Source: Litoribaculum gwangyangense (GTDB lineage Bacteria > Bacteroidota > Bacteroidia > Flavobacteriales > Flavobacteriaceae). Taken from it: DNA of 64,000 nt. The position numbers and the translations under genes are program-made. The notes under the pieces are model-generated. The model did not search any database. It saw only the letters and a program-made list of their open reading frames with translations, and was not told where the DNA came from. Shown here piece after piece: positions 25,087 to 33,568 of this stretch (the stretch's first letter is position 1; every line of letters starts with the position of its first letter). The stretch is taken from positions 62,001 through 126,000 of the forward strand of contig NZ_BAABJW010000002.1 of assembly GCF_039543505.1 (NCBI RefSeq), given 5' to 3'.

Positions 25087-25677
25087 TTATTCGCTTTTCA
25101 GTCGGATTTCGGTCATTACGTTATTCAAATCAGCGAACAGTTTGGAAAATTCCGATTCGCCACTTTCCATTTTTGATATATTTTCAGTAATTCGGGTTTG
25201 TCCCATATTTGACAAAAAATAAAAATTCGCATTTCCGTTTGTCGGTAAATCAGGATTCTCAAATTGTTTCCCTTTGAAAGAAATCAAATGTCCGTTTTCT
25301 ACAAATTCTTTAGTTACTTTTTGAACACTTTCGTGTTGTCCAGCTCCGATAAATCCACCACCAGAACTTAAATAGATACTTGCATCTCCAGTCAAATACG
25401 TAACCACAGTTGCAGTTCCGCCACCCATATCTAAATCAGATACAATTCCGTAAACTTTTATAGAGTCACCTGGAATTTGAAATCCAAGTTGTTCAGCTGT
25501 TACAGTTAATGCCATTTTTCGCATATCCATATATGGATTCTGTTCAACAGTCATTTCCGTTTGCTCTGTTTTTTCGGTAGTTTCTTTTTTCGGTTTGTTG
25601 TTGCAGCTAATTAGAATTCCAATTCCTACGATTGAAACTATTCCGATTAAAATGTATGTCAGCATAGGTTTTTTCAT
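25087..25677 (-). CDS. unknown lipoprotein
   Basis: This 196-residue protein has a lipobox signal (GIGILISCNN, Cys about 25) followed by a charged linker of Lys, Glu and Thr. The globular part has RKMALTVTAEQLGFQIPGDS, a Gly-rich stretch and YFLSNMGQTRITENISKMES. No family recognised. The 5' and 3' arms (GTTACCCACAATAT, GTTACCCACAGTAT) match perfectly over 10 bp, so the cassette limits are sharp. Confidence 0.65.
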   Translation of the reverse strand: MKKPMLTYILIGIVSIVGIGILISCNNKPKKETTEKTEQTEMTVEQNPYMDMRKMALTVTAEQLGFQIPGDSIKVYGIVSDLDMGGGTATVVTYLTGDASIYLSSGGGFIGAGQHESVQKVTKEFVENGHLISFKGKQFENPDLPTNGNANFYFLSNMGQTRITENISKMESGESEFSKLFADLNNVMTEIRLKSE

Positions 25678-25686
25678 ATTGTGGGT

Positions 25687-25811
25687 AACGTGTTTGGCTA
25701 TGGTTTCGTTGCGTGAAAATCCGCTAGGATTTTCCGCCGTAAACCGAAGATAGCAAATTTGCGAGGACTTTCCGCGAGGAAAGTTAGAAGCAATGAACTA
25801 TAGCCGGTGTT
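25687..25811. repeat. attC-like site 20
   Basis: It is 125 bp. The left arm GGCTATGGTTTCGTTGC faces GCAATGAACTATAGCC, with a bulged T and two G.T pairs on the plus strand. The centre holds AAAATCCGCTAGGATTTTC. It is nearly identical over its whole length to the site at 30615-30739. Confidence 0.85.
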
Positions 25812-25825
25812 GTACCACGTATTTT

Positions 25826-26563
25826 TTACGATACCCAAGTTCCTTTTATTTTTTCCACAATCCAATTTCCTTTTTCGTCTTTTTTGATAAAAATTCGACA
25901 ACCACTACCATTCAGACGTCCCTTTGTAAAACCTGCATTCAGTACTCCAAACGATTTTGTTTTGTCAAATAGAATTCGGGTAAATGATAGCGAACCTTGA
26001 AAATTAAAATCATATTTAGTTGTCCAAAATTCACGTCTTTCAGGGAATTCAGATAATGGTTTAAATCTTAATTTTTTATTGTCCGACTTTAGTTTGTCAA
26101 AGTCCACTTTAAATCCGCTTTCCAACTCAAAGTATTTAGAGTCAACCACAAGTTTTTGGTTTTTGAAATGATTAATCAGTTCAGACATATCTTCTTTTTC
26201 GAATTGGTTGATTGAATCAGGGAAAGCTATGTAAATTTCAGTTGTGTCATTGATAATTGAGTCTCGTCTATTTTCCCACTCATTTAACCTATTTTTATAG
26301 TCATCTGATTTTTTCCAACTTTCGAGTGCTTTATTGTAATCAGATTTGGCATCAAATCCTTTTTCGGTCAGATAATTTGGTGGTGGCGGTGGCGGTGTTG
26401 GGATTAGACGAATGTCATTATACATTTTGTCCGAAAGTTCAGGAAATAATTCGTAGAATGCCTTTTGCTCAAATTCCAAATCGGTTAGTTCAGTTTTCTG
26501 TTCACAATTAAAGAATGTGACAGAAATCAGTATTAAAATCAGGATTTGAGGCAGTTTGGTCAT
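25826..26563 (-). CDS. unknown lipoprotein with poly-proline segment
   Basis: This 245-residue protein has a lipobox signal (ILISVTFFNCEQ, Cys about 20). The first third has TPPPPPPNY (about residues 56-64). The middle is charged and may form a coiled coil (ALESWKKSDDYKNRLNEWEN). The last part, GSGCRIFIKKDEKGNWIVEK, looks like a small beta unit. No family recognised. A second copy with a stop codon lies at 30754-31491. The arms GTTGTACCACGTAT and GTTGTACTACATAT differ by one base. Confidence 0.65.
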   Translation of the reverse strand: MTKLPQILILILISVTFFNCEQKTELTDLEFEQKAFYELFPELSDKMYNDIRLIPTPPPPPPNYLTEKGFDAKSDYNKALESWKKSDDYKNRLNEWENRRDSIINDTTEIYIAFPDSINQFEKEDMSELINHFKNQKLVVDSKYFELESGFKVDFDKLKSDNKKLRFKPLSEFPERREFWTTKYDFNFQGSLSFTRILFDKTKSFGVLNAGFTKGRLNGSGCRIFIKKDEKGNWIVEKIKGTWVS

Positions 26564-26572
26564 ATGTAGTAC

Positions 26573-26697
26573 AACGGTTACGTATAAGAATAGTTGCGTG
26601 GTTAAGTTACTAATTTAGCAAACAAAAACTAGCCAGAGGAAAATCCGCAGGATTTTCCGAGTAAGCAATGACCAAGCAATTATTTTTATACATTGTT
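26573..26697. repeat. attC-like site 21
   Basis: It is 125 bp. The left arm is CGTATAAGAATAGTTGCGTG, and the right arm AAGCAATTATTTTTATACATTG pairs well with it. The central palindrome is AAAATCCGCAGGATTTT. Confidence 0.8.
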
Positions 26698-26724
26698 GTG
26701 CTTTCGTTATTTATTTTAAGTTTC

Positions 26725-27471
26725 TCAATTTAATGCCTCGATTGTTTCATCAATATTTTTATCTAATCCACCTAACCATTGAATATCTACAAGGACACTT
26801 GTCAATATGGAACTAAGCTGTAAATAAGTCTCTCTCTTTTTTAAAAAAGACAGAAAATCTTCATCAGATAAATTATAATCCGGATGCTTTGTTAAAACTA
26901 CATTTGGATATAGTCTTTTATTATAGTCGTCGATTAAAGAGAAATATAAAAATAAAGGCCTATTCTCATTATTAAAAATATTATTCAATTTACGAGCTTC
27001 TTTAAATCCATCTAAGATAGTTTCATAACTAGTCAATGCAGTACTTTCTTCAGAAGTTAATAGTCTAAATTGTCCAGAAGTTTTTGCGGCATTAAGCCTT
27101 GATTCATTGATGTCAATTGCTCCAGCTGGCATCATCTCAATAACTAACTTTTTTAATGTATCTATAGTAATCTCATCGTTATCACCTGCAGATACATTTA
27201 AAACTGTTATGATTTTTCCGTGACATTGTTCTACGTAGCTTTTATAACTTTTGAAAGATTTTTTATTTTCAAGTAATTCTTCTTTAAGAGCTAGCTTTAA
27301 GTTTGAACTATCCCGTAATTCAATTCTTTGTTGATTTAGATTATTTAGCCATAAAGCAATTAAAATTCCGATAACTACAAGTATGATTTCGCCAATTGCA
27401 TATTTGAAATACTTTCCAGTTTTATTTTTTTCCATAAGGTCGTATCGTATTCTTCTAAAAAATTTTATCAT
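26725..27471 (-). CDS. DUF6090 family membrane protein, copy 6
   Basis: This 248-residue protein starts MIKFFRRIRYDLMEKNKTGK and has the helix at about 24-43 (YAIGEIILVVIGILIALWL). The C-terminal part is diverged, with LKLALKEELLENKKSFKSYK (coiled-coil-like) and FRLLTSEESTALTSYETILD. The flanks GTTGTGCTTTCGTTA (3') and GTTGTGCTACTATA (5') share the first 9 bases. Confidence 0.85.
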   Translation of the reverse strand: MIKFFRRIRYDLMEKNKTGKYFKYAIGEIILVVIGILIALWLNNLNQQRIELRDSSNLKLALKEELLENKKSFKSYKSYVEQCHGKIITVLNVSAGDNDEITIDTLKKLVIEMMPAGAIDINESRLNAAKTSGQFRLLTSEESTALTSYETILDGFKEARKLNNIFNNENRPLFLYFSLIDDYNKRLYPNVVLTKHPDYNLSDEDFLSFLKKRETYLQLSSILTSVLVDIQWLGGLDKNIDETIEALN

Positions 27472-27499
27472 TGGTTAGAGGTTTGTAATATAGTAGCAC

Positions 27500-27780
27500 A
27501 ACGACCTGCTAAACGCAGTTCTGTTTTGCGAATGAAAAGATAATAAATTTAAGTAACAATGATTTGCGAATTAGCCAGAAGTAAGTTGATGTATCTCAAA
27601 TCATTGTTTACCGAAAAGTTAGCGCAGCTACCGTAAGTTGTTAAATTTATTAGATTGGGAGTTCAAGAAAGAGAACCAAATTGCATTTAGCTATTGTTAT
27701 GGCACGTTAAGCACTTGAGTGCGTCAGCTGGAGCTGTTTTTGGCTTAAATGCCTTGAGCAATTTGGTTTAGCAGGTCGTT
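27500..27780. repeat. attC-like site 22, long nested palindrome
   Basis: This 281 bp element has a perfect 15 bp outer inverted repeat (AACGACCTGCTAAAC and GTTTAGCAGGTCGTT). Inside it lie TAATAAATTTAA (27541-27552) facing TTAAATTTATTA (27641-27652), CAATGATTTG (27557-27566) facing CAAATCATTG (27597-27606), and CCAAATTGC (27676-27684) facing GCAATTTGG (27758-27766). It carries no gene. It is more than twice as long as the other sites and lacks their spacer signature. Confidence 0.7.
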
Positions 27781-27856
27781 AGAGCACATTTACTTGTGGG
27801 GTGGGAGTGCTTTGCACGTAGCAACACAAGTCAGCTTCAGCTGAATGTGCTCTAAC
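27778..27856. repeat. gene-less mini-cassette
   Basis: A perfect 13 bp inverted repeat, GTTAGAGCACATT (27778-27790) and AATGTGCTCTAAC (27844-27856), surrounds only about 53 bp. That inner part has its own hairpin, ACTTGTG facing CACAAGT. There is no room for a gene. Here both arms carry A at position 11, unlike the A/G difference in gene cassettes. Confidence 0.7.
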
Positions 27857-27978
27857 GTTTGGTGTAAGGATAGTTGCGTGGTTCGCAACTAATTTAGTAA
27901 ACAAATACTTGCCAGAGGAAATTCCGAAGGAATTTTCGTGATACGCACTAACCATAGGAATTAATTATACACTGTGTT
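27854..27978. repeat. attC-like site 23
   Basis: It is 125 bp. The left arm is TGGTGTAAGGATAGTTGCGTG, and the right end is ATTAATTATACACTGTGTT. The central palindrome is GAAATTCCGAAGGAATTTTC. Confidence 0.75.
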
Positions 27979-27987
27979 GTGTTTTTG

Positions 27988-28749
27988 TTATTTTCCAATT
28001 TCCAATTCCACCTCGATTAATTTTTTTATTGTTTCAAATTCGTTTTTCAGATTTGTATGAAACTCCAATTGAGAGTTTGATTGAAAAAATTGGTTATTTA
28101 TAAGGTTTTCAAATTGTTCGTTTTCGAGTAGCGCTTTATTATGCTGATTTTTAAATTTAGATGGACCAACATCATAATTGGAATATACATTGTCCATTTT
28201 TCTGTAGTTAAAATTTTTATATAAGAATGGTTGAAAAATCTCATAAAGATAGGTAGAGAAATTATTATCCCACTTTCCAACATATTCAATATTTGCAGGT
28301 AAACCATATAGTTTACTTTTAAGAATATCAGATTCTATTAGAGCAACTTTCCCTGTGTTTAAACCTTCACTTAATGTTCCTGCTAAAAACTCGATTTCTA
28401 CGCCCTCAATAATATTATAAATTAAACTATCAAGTGATTTCAAATTTTTATCGTTAGATGGCTCGTTGAATAAATCTAGAATTTTTTTTGAACTATTTAA
28501 CGTGCTTTTTATTATTTCAATTTTATCAATTGCTAAATCAATATTGCCATTTACTTCTGCTAAAAGTCTTTTATTGAATTCATTAGATTCAATTGTGTTG
28601 GTTCTATTATTATTCCAATTATTAATTTGAAGTGCAATCAAAATTCCAATAACCACAAGGATAATTTCTCCAATTGCATATTTCAAATACTTTCCGGTTT
28701 TTCCTTCTGAAAGCAAGTTTTGTCTAATTTTTCTAAAGAATTTTATCAT
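27988..28749 (-). CDS. DUF6090 family membrane protein, copy 7
   Basis: This 253-residue protein starts MIKFFRKIRQNLLSEGKTGK and has the helix at about 24-43. The C-terminal domain includes AGTLSEGLNTGKVALIESDI (another form of the 'L..TG....' block) and a long helical tail ending IKKLIEVELEIGK. The 3' flank is GTGTTGTGTTTTTGTTA and the 5' flank GTTGTGCTTCATTATGAC. Confidence 0.85.
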   Translation of the reverse strand: MIKFFRKIRQNLLSEGKTGKYLKYAIGEIILVVIGILIALQINNWNNNRTNTIESNEFNKRLLAEVNGNIDLAIDKIEIIKSTLNSSKKILDLFNEPSNDKNLKSLDSLIYNIIEGVEIEFLAGTLSEGLNTGKVALIESDILKSKLYGLPANIEYVGKWDNNFSTYLYEIFQPFLYKNFNYRKMDNVYSNYDVGPSKFKNQHNKALLENEQFENLINNQFFQSNSQLEFHTNLKNEFETIKKLIEVELEIGK

Positions 28750-28777
28750 TGGTTAAAGGTTTGTCATAATGAAGCAC

Positions 28778-28902
28778 AACGGTCTCGTATAACCGTCAGT
28801 TACGGGTTTATATGCGTTAATTTTCGGTTTGGCACTGACTTTAGCAATTCCGAGTGGATTCGGACGCAGTCGAATCCGCCGTAATTGCGTTTATGCATTG
28901 TT
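28778..28902. repeat. attC-like site 24
   Basis: It is 125 bp, type A. TATAACCGTCAGTTACGG faces CCGTAATTGCGTTTATGC. The 3' edge is GCATTGTTAGCC, the only one with GTTAGCC, close to the classical integron core site. Confidence 0.85.
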
Positions 28903-28913
28903 AGCCCCAGTTT

Positions 28914-29816
28914 TTATTTATTTTTGCTTTTATATTTTATCACTGCAATTGAATCTTGTTTTACTTTCTCGATATTTGCAATTGAATCTAAGCGAGCTTT
29001 CTCACTTGCATTATTTTCAATCATAACATTAAATACTTGTTTTTGATGGTATAGCTTTAAAAAGTTTGTTCCTGATTGTTTATTTAATTCAGCTTTAAGA
29101 GCCTCTCTCAGCAAGTCACTATCAATTACCGAAATTGCTTTATCATAAATTTCTGTAGATGATTTTGGGTCATTAATAGAATGTGAATACTGGATAAGTT
29201 GAATGCATTTTTCAGTAAAACGCTTTTTGTCATAAGATATCATGTGTTCTACTTCTATTTTCTCATTCTTGTATGACTCTAAATTGCGGTCATACCGTTC
29301 TTTTATAATTGAATATTCCTGTAAAGGATTTTCAATTAATTTACTTATCAAATCATATTGTTTAGCTTCAAACAAAGCGTCTTTAACATAAGGCCAACAT
29401 TCTGTAGCTACATCAAATTTGTTCTTTACAAGAAATTGAAAAAGTTCTATTGTCTTTGAATTTTGATTTAAGACCCTATTAATTGCTCTAACATCTTGAA
29501 ATAATTTAGCTACATCTAAATTGTTAATAATCTGATTGGTGTTTTTATCACGAATATCAATAAGAGAAGTCATTGCTGGTGGATAAACTTTGGCAAGAGA
29601 TTTCCAATCAGACAAAGCAAAAGAAAGTCTAACTCCAGCCATAGATTTATCATATTCTAATACGTGTTCATGAAACCAAATAAATCGTTCAAGAGCTTCT
29701 TGGTAATTTTTAGCTTTAACTATGTCTCTAGTATCTATTAGATATTTCTGCATATCTTTTTGAGAATAGACAAAAAGGGAAAAACAAACAAAAATCATAA
29801 TCATTAGAGTTCTCAT
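28914..29816 (-). CDS. secreted protein with TPR-like helices
   Basis: This 300-residue protein has a signal peptide ending SLFVYSQ (about residue 19). The mature part is entirely alpha-helical (AKNYQEALERFIWFHEHVLE, LSFALSDWKSLAKVYPPAMT) and ends in a Lys-rich helix. It resembles degenerate TPR proteins but shows no perfect repeat. Function unknown; a periplasmic binding role is possible. The arms GTTAGCCCCAGTTTT and GTTAGCCCCAATTTT match perfectly over 10 bp on both sides. Confidence 0.6.
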   Translation of the reverse strand: MRTLMIMIFVCFSLFVYSQKDMQKYLIDTRDIVKAKNYQEALERFIWFHEHVLEYDKSMAGVRLSFALSDWKSLAKVYPPAMTSLIDIRDKNTNQIINNLDVAKLFQDVRAINRVLNQNSKTIELFQFLVKNKFDVATECWPYVKDALFEAKQYDLISKLIENPLQEYSIIKERYDRNLESYKNEKIEVEHMISYDKKRFTEKCIQLIQYSHSINDPKSSTEIYDKAISVIDSDLLREALKAELNKQSGTNFLKLYHQKQVFNVMIENNASEKARLDSIANIEKVKQDSIAVIKYKSKNK

Positions 29817-29885
29817 AGTCGTTCGGTTAAGATAAATTTATAATACATAAATCATTATCGAGTCTTGAAGCCCAAAATTGGGGCT

Positions 29886-30009
29886 AACGTGTTGTTATAA
29901 GATTAGTTGCGTGGCTTAAGCAACTAATTTAGCAAATACAAACCGAATAGAAAATCCGCGAGGATTTTCGTAAGTAGGCTAGAACTAGCAATAAATTATA
30001 TACGGTGTT
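29886..30009. repeat. attC-like site 25
   Basis: It is 124 bp. The left arm is GTTATAAGATTAGTTGCGTG, and the right arm is AGCAATAAATTATATACGG. The central palindrome is AAAATCCGCGAGGATTTT. Confidence 0.8.
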
Positions 30010-30020
30010 GTAGCCAGTAT

Positions 30021-30605
30021 TTATTCAAATTTCGAGTTTACAATTGAGTTAATCAGTTCTTTTCCAATTGTCTCATCTTTGTAAAGTATATTAATCGTAA
30101 ATCTTTTATTTCCGAACAATTTTCTGAAACTCTTGGTTGTAAGTATTTCTCCATTCGGATAGTTAAAATTAATTTCAAAAGTGCCAAATTCCATTCCGCT
30201 TATCATTTGTTTTGATGATAGAGAATCTAATTCCGTGTTTGAAATTGCCTTTTTTAAAGATTCATACGTTACAGTATTCAATTCCTTATTGCTCTTTGAA
30301 TAATTTTTAGTTGTATCGAAAATCTTATAATTCGATTCCAGCGTATGAAATTTTCCGTTTTTGTATGCGAATAGAGTGTTCTCAATATCATTCTTTTTCA
30401 CATTTTGGTCAGATACTTTTTCAAAAGTTTCTATTCCGTTAAATTTAACCTTATCCCAATTCTTTTCCGAAACTTCTCTAAAGTTTTTCGGAATATTAAT
30501 AGTCCATTTAAAATCATCATTTTCAATCGTGATTTCTTTTTCTTTTTGGCAAGAAATCAAGAGTAAAAATCCGATGATTGATATTTGGAAAGTGCGTTTT
30601 CTCAT
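30021..30605 (-). CDS. unknown lipoprotein
   Basis: This 194-residue protein has a lipobox signal (IIGFLLLISCQKE, Cys about 19). The beta-rich body has FKWTINIPKNFREVSEKNWD near the start, TYESLKKAISNTELDSLSSK in the middle and FTINILYKDETIGKELINSI near the end. This pattern, 'F W . I . IP', recurs in many flavobacterial lipoproteins of unknown role. The arms GTTGTAGCCAGTAT and GTTGTAGCCAATAT match over 10 bp. Confidence 0.65.
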   Translation of the reverse strand: MRKRTFQISIIGFLLLISCQKEKEITIENDDFKWTINIPKNFREVSEKNWDKVKFNGIETFEKVSDQNVKKNDIENTLFAYKNGKFHTLESNYKIFDTTKNYSKSNKELNTVTYESLKKAISNTELDSLSSKQMISGMEFGTFEINFNYPNGEILTTKSFRKLFGNKRFTINILYKDETIGKELINSIVNSKFE

Positions 30606-30614
30606 ATTGGCTAC

Positions 30615-30739
30615 AACGTGTTTGGCTATGGTTTCGTTGCGTGAAAATCCGCTAGGATTTTCCGCCGTAAACCGAAGATAGCAAATTTGCGAGGACTTTC
30701 CGCGAGGAAAGTTAGAAGCAATGAACTATAGCCGGTGTT
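30615..30739. repeat. attC-like site 26
   Basis: It is 125 bp and almost the same sequence as 25687-25811, including the edges on the left-hand cassette side. It marks the left end of a duplicated cassette. Confidence 0.85.
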
Positions 30740-30753
30740 GTACCACGTATTTT

Positions 30754-31491
30754 TTACGAAACCCATGTTCCTTCTATTTTGTCAATTTTCCAATTTCCGT
30801 TTTCGTCTTTTTTAATAAAAATTCGACAACCACTACCATTCAGACGTCCCTTTGTAAAACCTGCATTCAGCACTCCAAAAGATTTTGTTTGGTCAAATAA
30901 AATTCGTGTAAATGACATTGAACCTTGAAAGTTAAAATCATATTCAGTTGTCCAAAATTCCCGCCTTTCTGGGAATTCGGACATCGGTTTAAATTTTAAT
31001 TTCTCATTGTTTGATTTTAGTTTTTCAAAGTCCACTTTAAATCCGCTTTCCTATTCAAAGTCTTTAGAGTCAACAACAAGTTTTTGGTCATTAAAATGGT
31101 TAATCAATTCGTACATATCTTCTCTTTCGAATTGGTTGATTGAATCAGGGAAAGCTATGTAAATTTCGGTTGTGTCATTGATAATTGAGTCTCGTCTTTT
31201 TTGCCACTCATTTAACCTATTTTTATAGTCATCTGATTTTTCCCAACTTTCGAGTGCTTTATTGTAATCAGATTTGGCATCAAATCCTTTTTCGGTCAGA
31301 TAATTTGGTGGTGGCGGTGGCGGTGTTGGGATTAGACGAATGTCATTGTACATTTTGTCCGAAAGTTCAGGGAATAATTCATAGAATACCTTTTGCTCAA
31401 ATTCCAAATCGGTAAGTTCCGTTTTCTGTTCACAATTAAAGAGTGTGACAGAAATCAGTATTAAAATCAGTATTTGAGGCAGTTTGGTCAT
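30754..31491 (-). pseudogene. duplicate of the 25826-26563 lipoprotein, broken by one stop codon
   Basis: The nucleotide sequence follows 25826-26563 closely from lipobox to stop. One change (TAG at 31051-31053 where the intact copy has TTG for Leu) splits it into 146 and about 93 codon parts. The second part would need an internal start at 31035. The attC-like site to its left is copied as well, so a whole cassette was duplicated. It is probably a pseudogene, unless the 146-residue lipoprotein alone is active. Confidence 0.75.
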
Positions 31492-31500
31492 ATGTGGTAC

Positions 31501-31627
31501 AACGTGTTTGTGTAAGGAACGTTGCGTGTTTGTGTGCGAGGATTTTCCGAAGGAAAATCAGATGCTAGCAAACAAAGCAACGACCAAACGGCTTAACTAA
31601 AATAAGCAATGTTTTTTACACGGTGTT
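31501..31627. repeat. attC-like site 27
   Basis: It is 127 bp. GTGTAAGGAACGTTGC on the left faces GCAATGTTTTTTACAC, with three G.T pairs on the plus strand. The centre has GAGGATTTTCCGAAGGAAAATC and a second stem TTGCGTGTTTG facing CAAACAAAGCAA. This is the 'type C' subtype. Confidence 0.8.
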
Positions 31628-31635
31628 GGCAATAG

Positions 31636-32211
31636 TTATTTTATTTTCTTTCCGTTTCTATATTCTTTTTTTGTTTCAATTCCTTTTTCAGTTAGGCAAT
31701 ATTCTGTCCCGTTTTTCTTTCCGTTAATATACTCACAACGAAAAGTCATTTTTTCTCCGCCATCACGATAACCTAATTCAATTCCGTGTTTTTTATTTCC
31801 TAGATATTGACAACTATAAGAAACTTTTCCGTTTGTATATTGTTCTTTAAGTATTTTAATTCCATCATTATTATAAGTGTAAATTTCAAAAATATCGCCT
31901 TGAAGGTCATATTCGTATCGTTTTGAAAGTACATAAGGTTTGTCAGGATTGAATATAGTTTTTGAGGAAAGTCTTTTTTCTTTCCCGTTAAAATATACGT
32001 AGCTAAATAAAACAACACCGTTTTTAAATTCTTCCTCATAAATTAGGTGTCCATTTGTCCGTTTGACTTGAGCAGTTCCAGTAAAAAGTCCGTTATCGAC
32101 AACTTTATATACCAAATTGTTGTCGATGTAAACTCCTTTCATTTCAATTACTTCCTGTGAAATCAGTTTGTTGAAAGTGAAAAACAATAATAATATCAGG
32201 AAGTTTCTCAT
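31636..32211 (-). CDS. secreted YwqK/MORN-like repeat protein
   Basis: This 191-residue protein has a signal peptide (about 1-18, ending KLISQ). It is made of MORN-variant repeats: NGLFTGTAQVKRTNGHLIYE, NGKKNGTEYCLTEKGIETKK and YRDGGEKMTFRCEYINGKKN. Such proteins are often annotated as toxin-antitoxin component YwqK, but the role is uncertain and no toxin partner is adjacent. The arms GTTGGCAATAGTTAT and GTTGGCAATAATTAT match over 10 bp. Confidence 0.75.
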   Translation of the reverse strand: MRNFLILLLFFTFNKLISQEVIEMKGVYIDNNLVYKVVDNGLFTGTAQVKRTNGHLIYEEEFKNGVVLFSYVYFNGKEKRLSSKTIFNPDKPYVLSKRYEYDLQGDIFEIYTYNNDGIKILKEQYTNGKVSYSCQYLGNKKHGIELGYRDGGEKMTFRCEYINGKKNGTEYCLTEKGIETKKEYRNGKKIK

Positions 32212-32229
32212 TTAGTCATAATTATTGCC

Positions 32230-32354
32230 AACGGTTTTGTGTATGATTTCGTTGCGTGTTTCAGCAACTAAATTAGTAAACTAAAACGAACCAGAGGAAA
32301 TTCCGCAGGAATTTCCAAGTAGGCGAGTACTAGCAATGAATTATATACGGTGTT
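32230..32354. repeat. attC-like site 28
   Basis: It is 125 bp. The left end is AACGGTTTTGTGTATGATTTC, and the right end is ATTATATACGGTGTT. The central palindrome is GGAAATTCCGCAGGAATTTCC. Confidence 0.8.
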
Positions 32355-32367
32355 GTACACAGTTTTT

Positions 32368-32781
32368 TTATTTTTTTAAAGGAATTCCATACGCTCCGCT
32401 TTTCGAAATTCCTTTAGAATAGGACGTTTTGGTTTCCAAATCCATTTTTAAATATTCAGTTCCTTTAATTAAAATTCGGACAATGTTGTCTTTCCAGTCG
32501 ATTTTTATATCGCTTTCAACAAGGTCATTTATAATAGAATACTCATTTTTATATTCACATAATAATGGTGGTGCATAACCTTGGTCGTGATTTATATAAG
32601 CCTCTATTTCGTTACTATCATCAATTAAAGTTCCACGAGAACATATAAATCCGTCAAATTCAATTTCATCTCTATTGTCGGTTATGTCAATTACATATGC
32701 CCAAACAGAATGGATGTCTCCTTGAACAAGAACACATTTGTTCATTTCGTAATCGTATTTGGATTCTAAAAGTGCTTTCAT
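32368..32781 (-). CDS. unknown cytoplasmic protein, first in a pair
   Basis: This 137-residue protein has no signal peptide and is rich in acidic residues. The pattern VLVQGDIHSVWAYVIDITDN, EIEFDGFICSRGTLID and YAPPLLCEYKNEYSII suggests a compact beta-rich fold. The general look is like small polymorphic-toxin immunity proteins, but no such family could be assigned. It lies 22 bp after the 32804-33349 gene, and both are inside one cassette bounded by GTTGTACACA arms. Confidence 0.5.
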   Translation of the reverse strand: MKALLESKYDYEMNKCVLVQGDIHSVWAYVIDITDNRDEIEFDGFICSRGTLIDDSNEIEAYINHDQGYAPPLLCEYKNEYSIINDLVESDIKIDWKDNIVRILIKGTEYLKMDLETKTSYSKGISKSGAYGIPLKK

Positions 32782-32803
32782 ACTTTATATTATTAGTCAG
32801 TTT

Positions 32804-33349
32804 TTATTTCCAAAACTCCCACCATTTTTTTGAGTCATCTGTTTGGTTCTTATTATCAGAATAACCGTTATAGTTTAATACTAATTTTGCGTAATGATTG
32901 ACTAGAAAATATTTATGTTCAACATATTTTTCAATTTCTTTTTCAATTCTAGGGCTTTTGAATTTTATCAAATCACAAAAAACGATTCCCTGTATTTCAT
33001 AAATAAATTCCATTTTTTTGCATTCATTGTATGCTATCAATTCCATTTCTTTATCACCATTCCTTATCTCGTTAATAAAACTAGCCCATTTTATTTTTTC
33101 AAATGATGAAGATGATTTTTTTAATTGTTTGAAAATTGCTGGTATAGATTTTTCAGACTTTATGTGAACTAATGTTTCTGCAATTAAATAGTCATTATCA
33201 GTTTCTAATAATTCAATTAGTCGTTTTTCTATATATTTTATTTGCTCTTGATTTAATTCCGCAATTATATCTTCATTTGAAAAACAATCTCTTTCCTCTC
33301 TAGTTTTTGGTGGAATAATTTTCTTTAGAAGTAATTCGGATTCTCTCAT
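32804..33349 (-). CDS. helical HEAT-like protein, second of a pair
   Basis: With start ATG 33349 (MRESELLLKKIIPP) it has 181 residues; the longer frame to 33481 would be translated from the GC-rich repeat and is not credible. It has helical pairs (LLETDNDYLIAETLVHIKSE, IPAIFKQLKKSSSSFEKIKW), like HEAT-type repeats, then a basic/acidic tail ending in KKWWEFWK. Function unknown. The start lies 16 bp from the AAC box, in the typical place. Confidence 0.55.
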   Translation of the reverse strand: MRESELLLKKIIPPKTREERDCFSNEDIIAELNQEQIKYIEKRLIELLETDNDYLIAETLVHIKSEKSIPAIFKQLKKSSSSFEKIKWASFINEIRNGDKEMELIAYNECKKMEFIYEIQGIVFCDLIKFKSPRIEKEIEKYVEHKYFLVNHYAKLVLNYNGYSDNKNQTDDSKKWWEFWK

Positions 33350-33364
33350 TGGCAAATTGTGTAC

Positions 33365-33559
33365 AACGGGTTTGGCTATGATTTCGGCAGGACTGGCGCG
33401 ACCCCGAGGCGACCGCTGATCCCTGAGCGGAGTCGAAGGGCAGCGGACAAGTCGGATGGAGGAGCAGCTTCCCGAAATCATTCCGATTAATTAATAAGTC
33501 TAAATGTAGCAATAATTATCAAGCTTGCGATTCAGACCTGCTGAATTATAGCCGTTGTT
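33365..33559. repeat. attC-like site 29 with GC-rich insert
   Basis: This 195 bp site is about 70 bp longer than usual. The extra sequence, about 33391-33470, is much more GC-rich than its surroundings. It has CCCTGAGCGGAGTCGAAGGG at 33421-33440, a REP-like palindrome. The original site appears to be interrupted between ATGATTTCGG (33378) and CCGAAATCAT (33473). Confidence 0.7.
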
Positions 33560-33568
33560 GTGCTTTCG

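Noticed and set aside
33350..33481. N-terminal extension of the gene at 32804 (GSCSSIRLVRCPSTPLRDQRS)
   Set aside because: The extension is coded by the GC-rich REP-like insert and the repeat arm. The ATG at 33349 sits at the usual place next to the AAC box.
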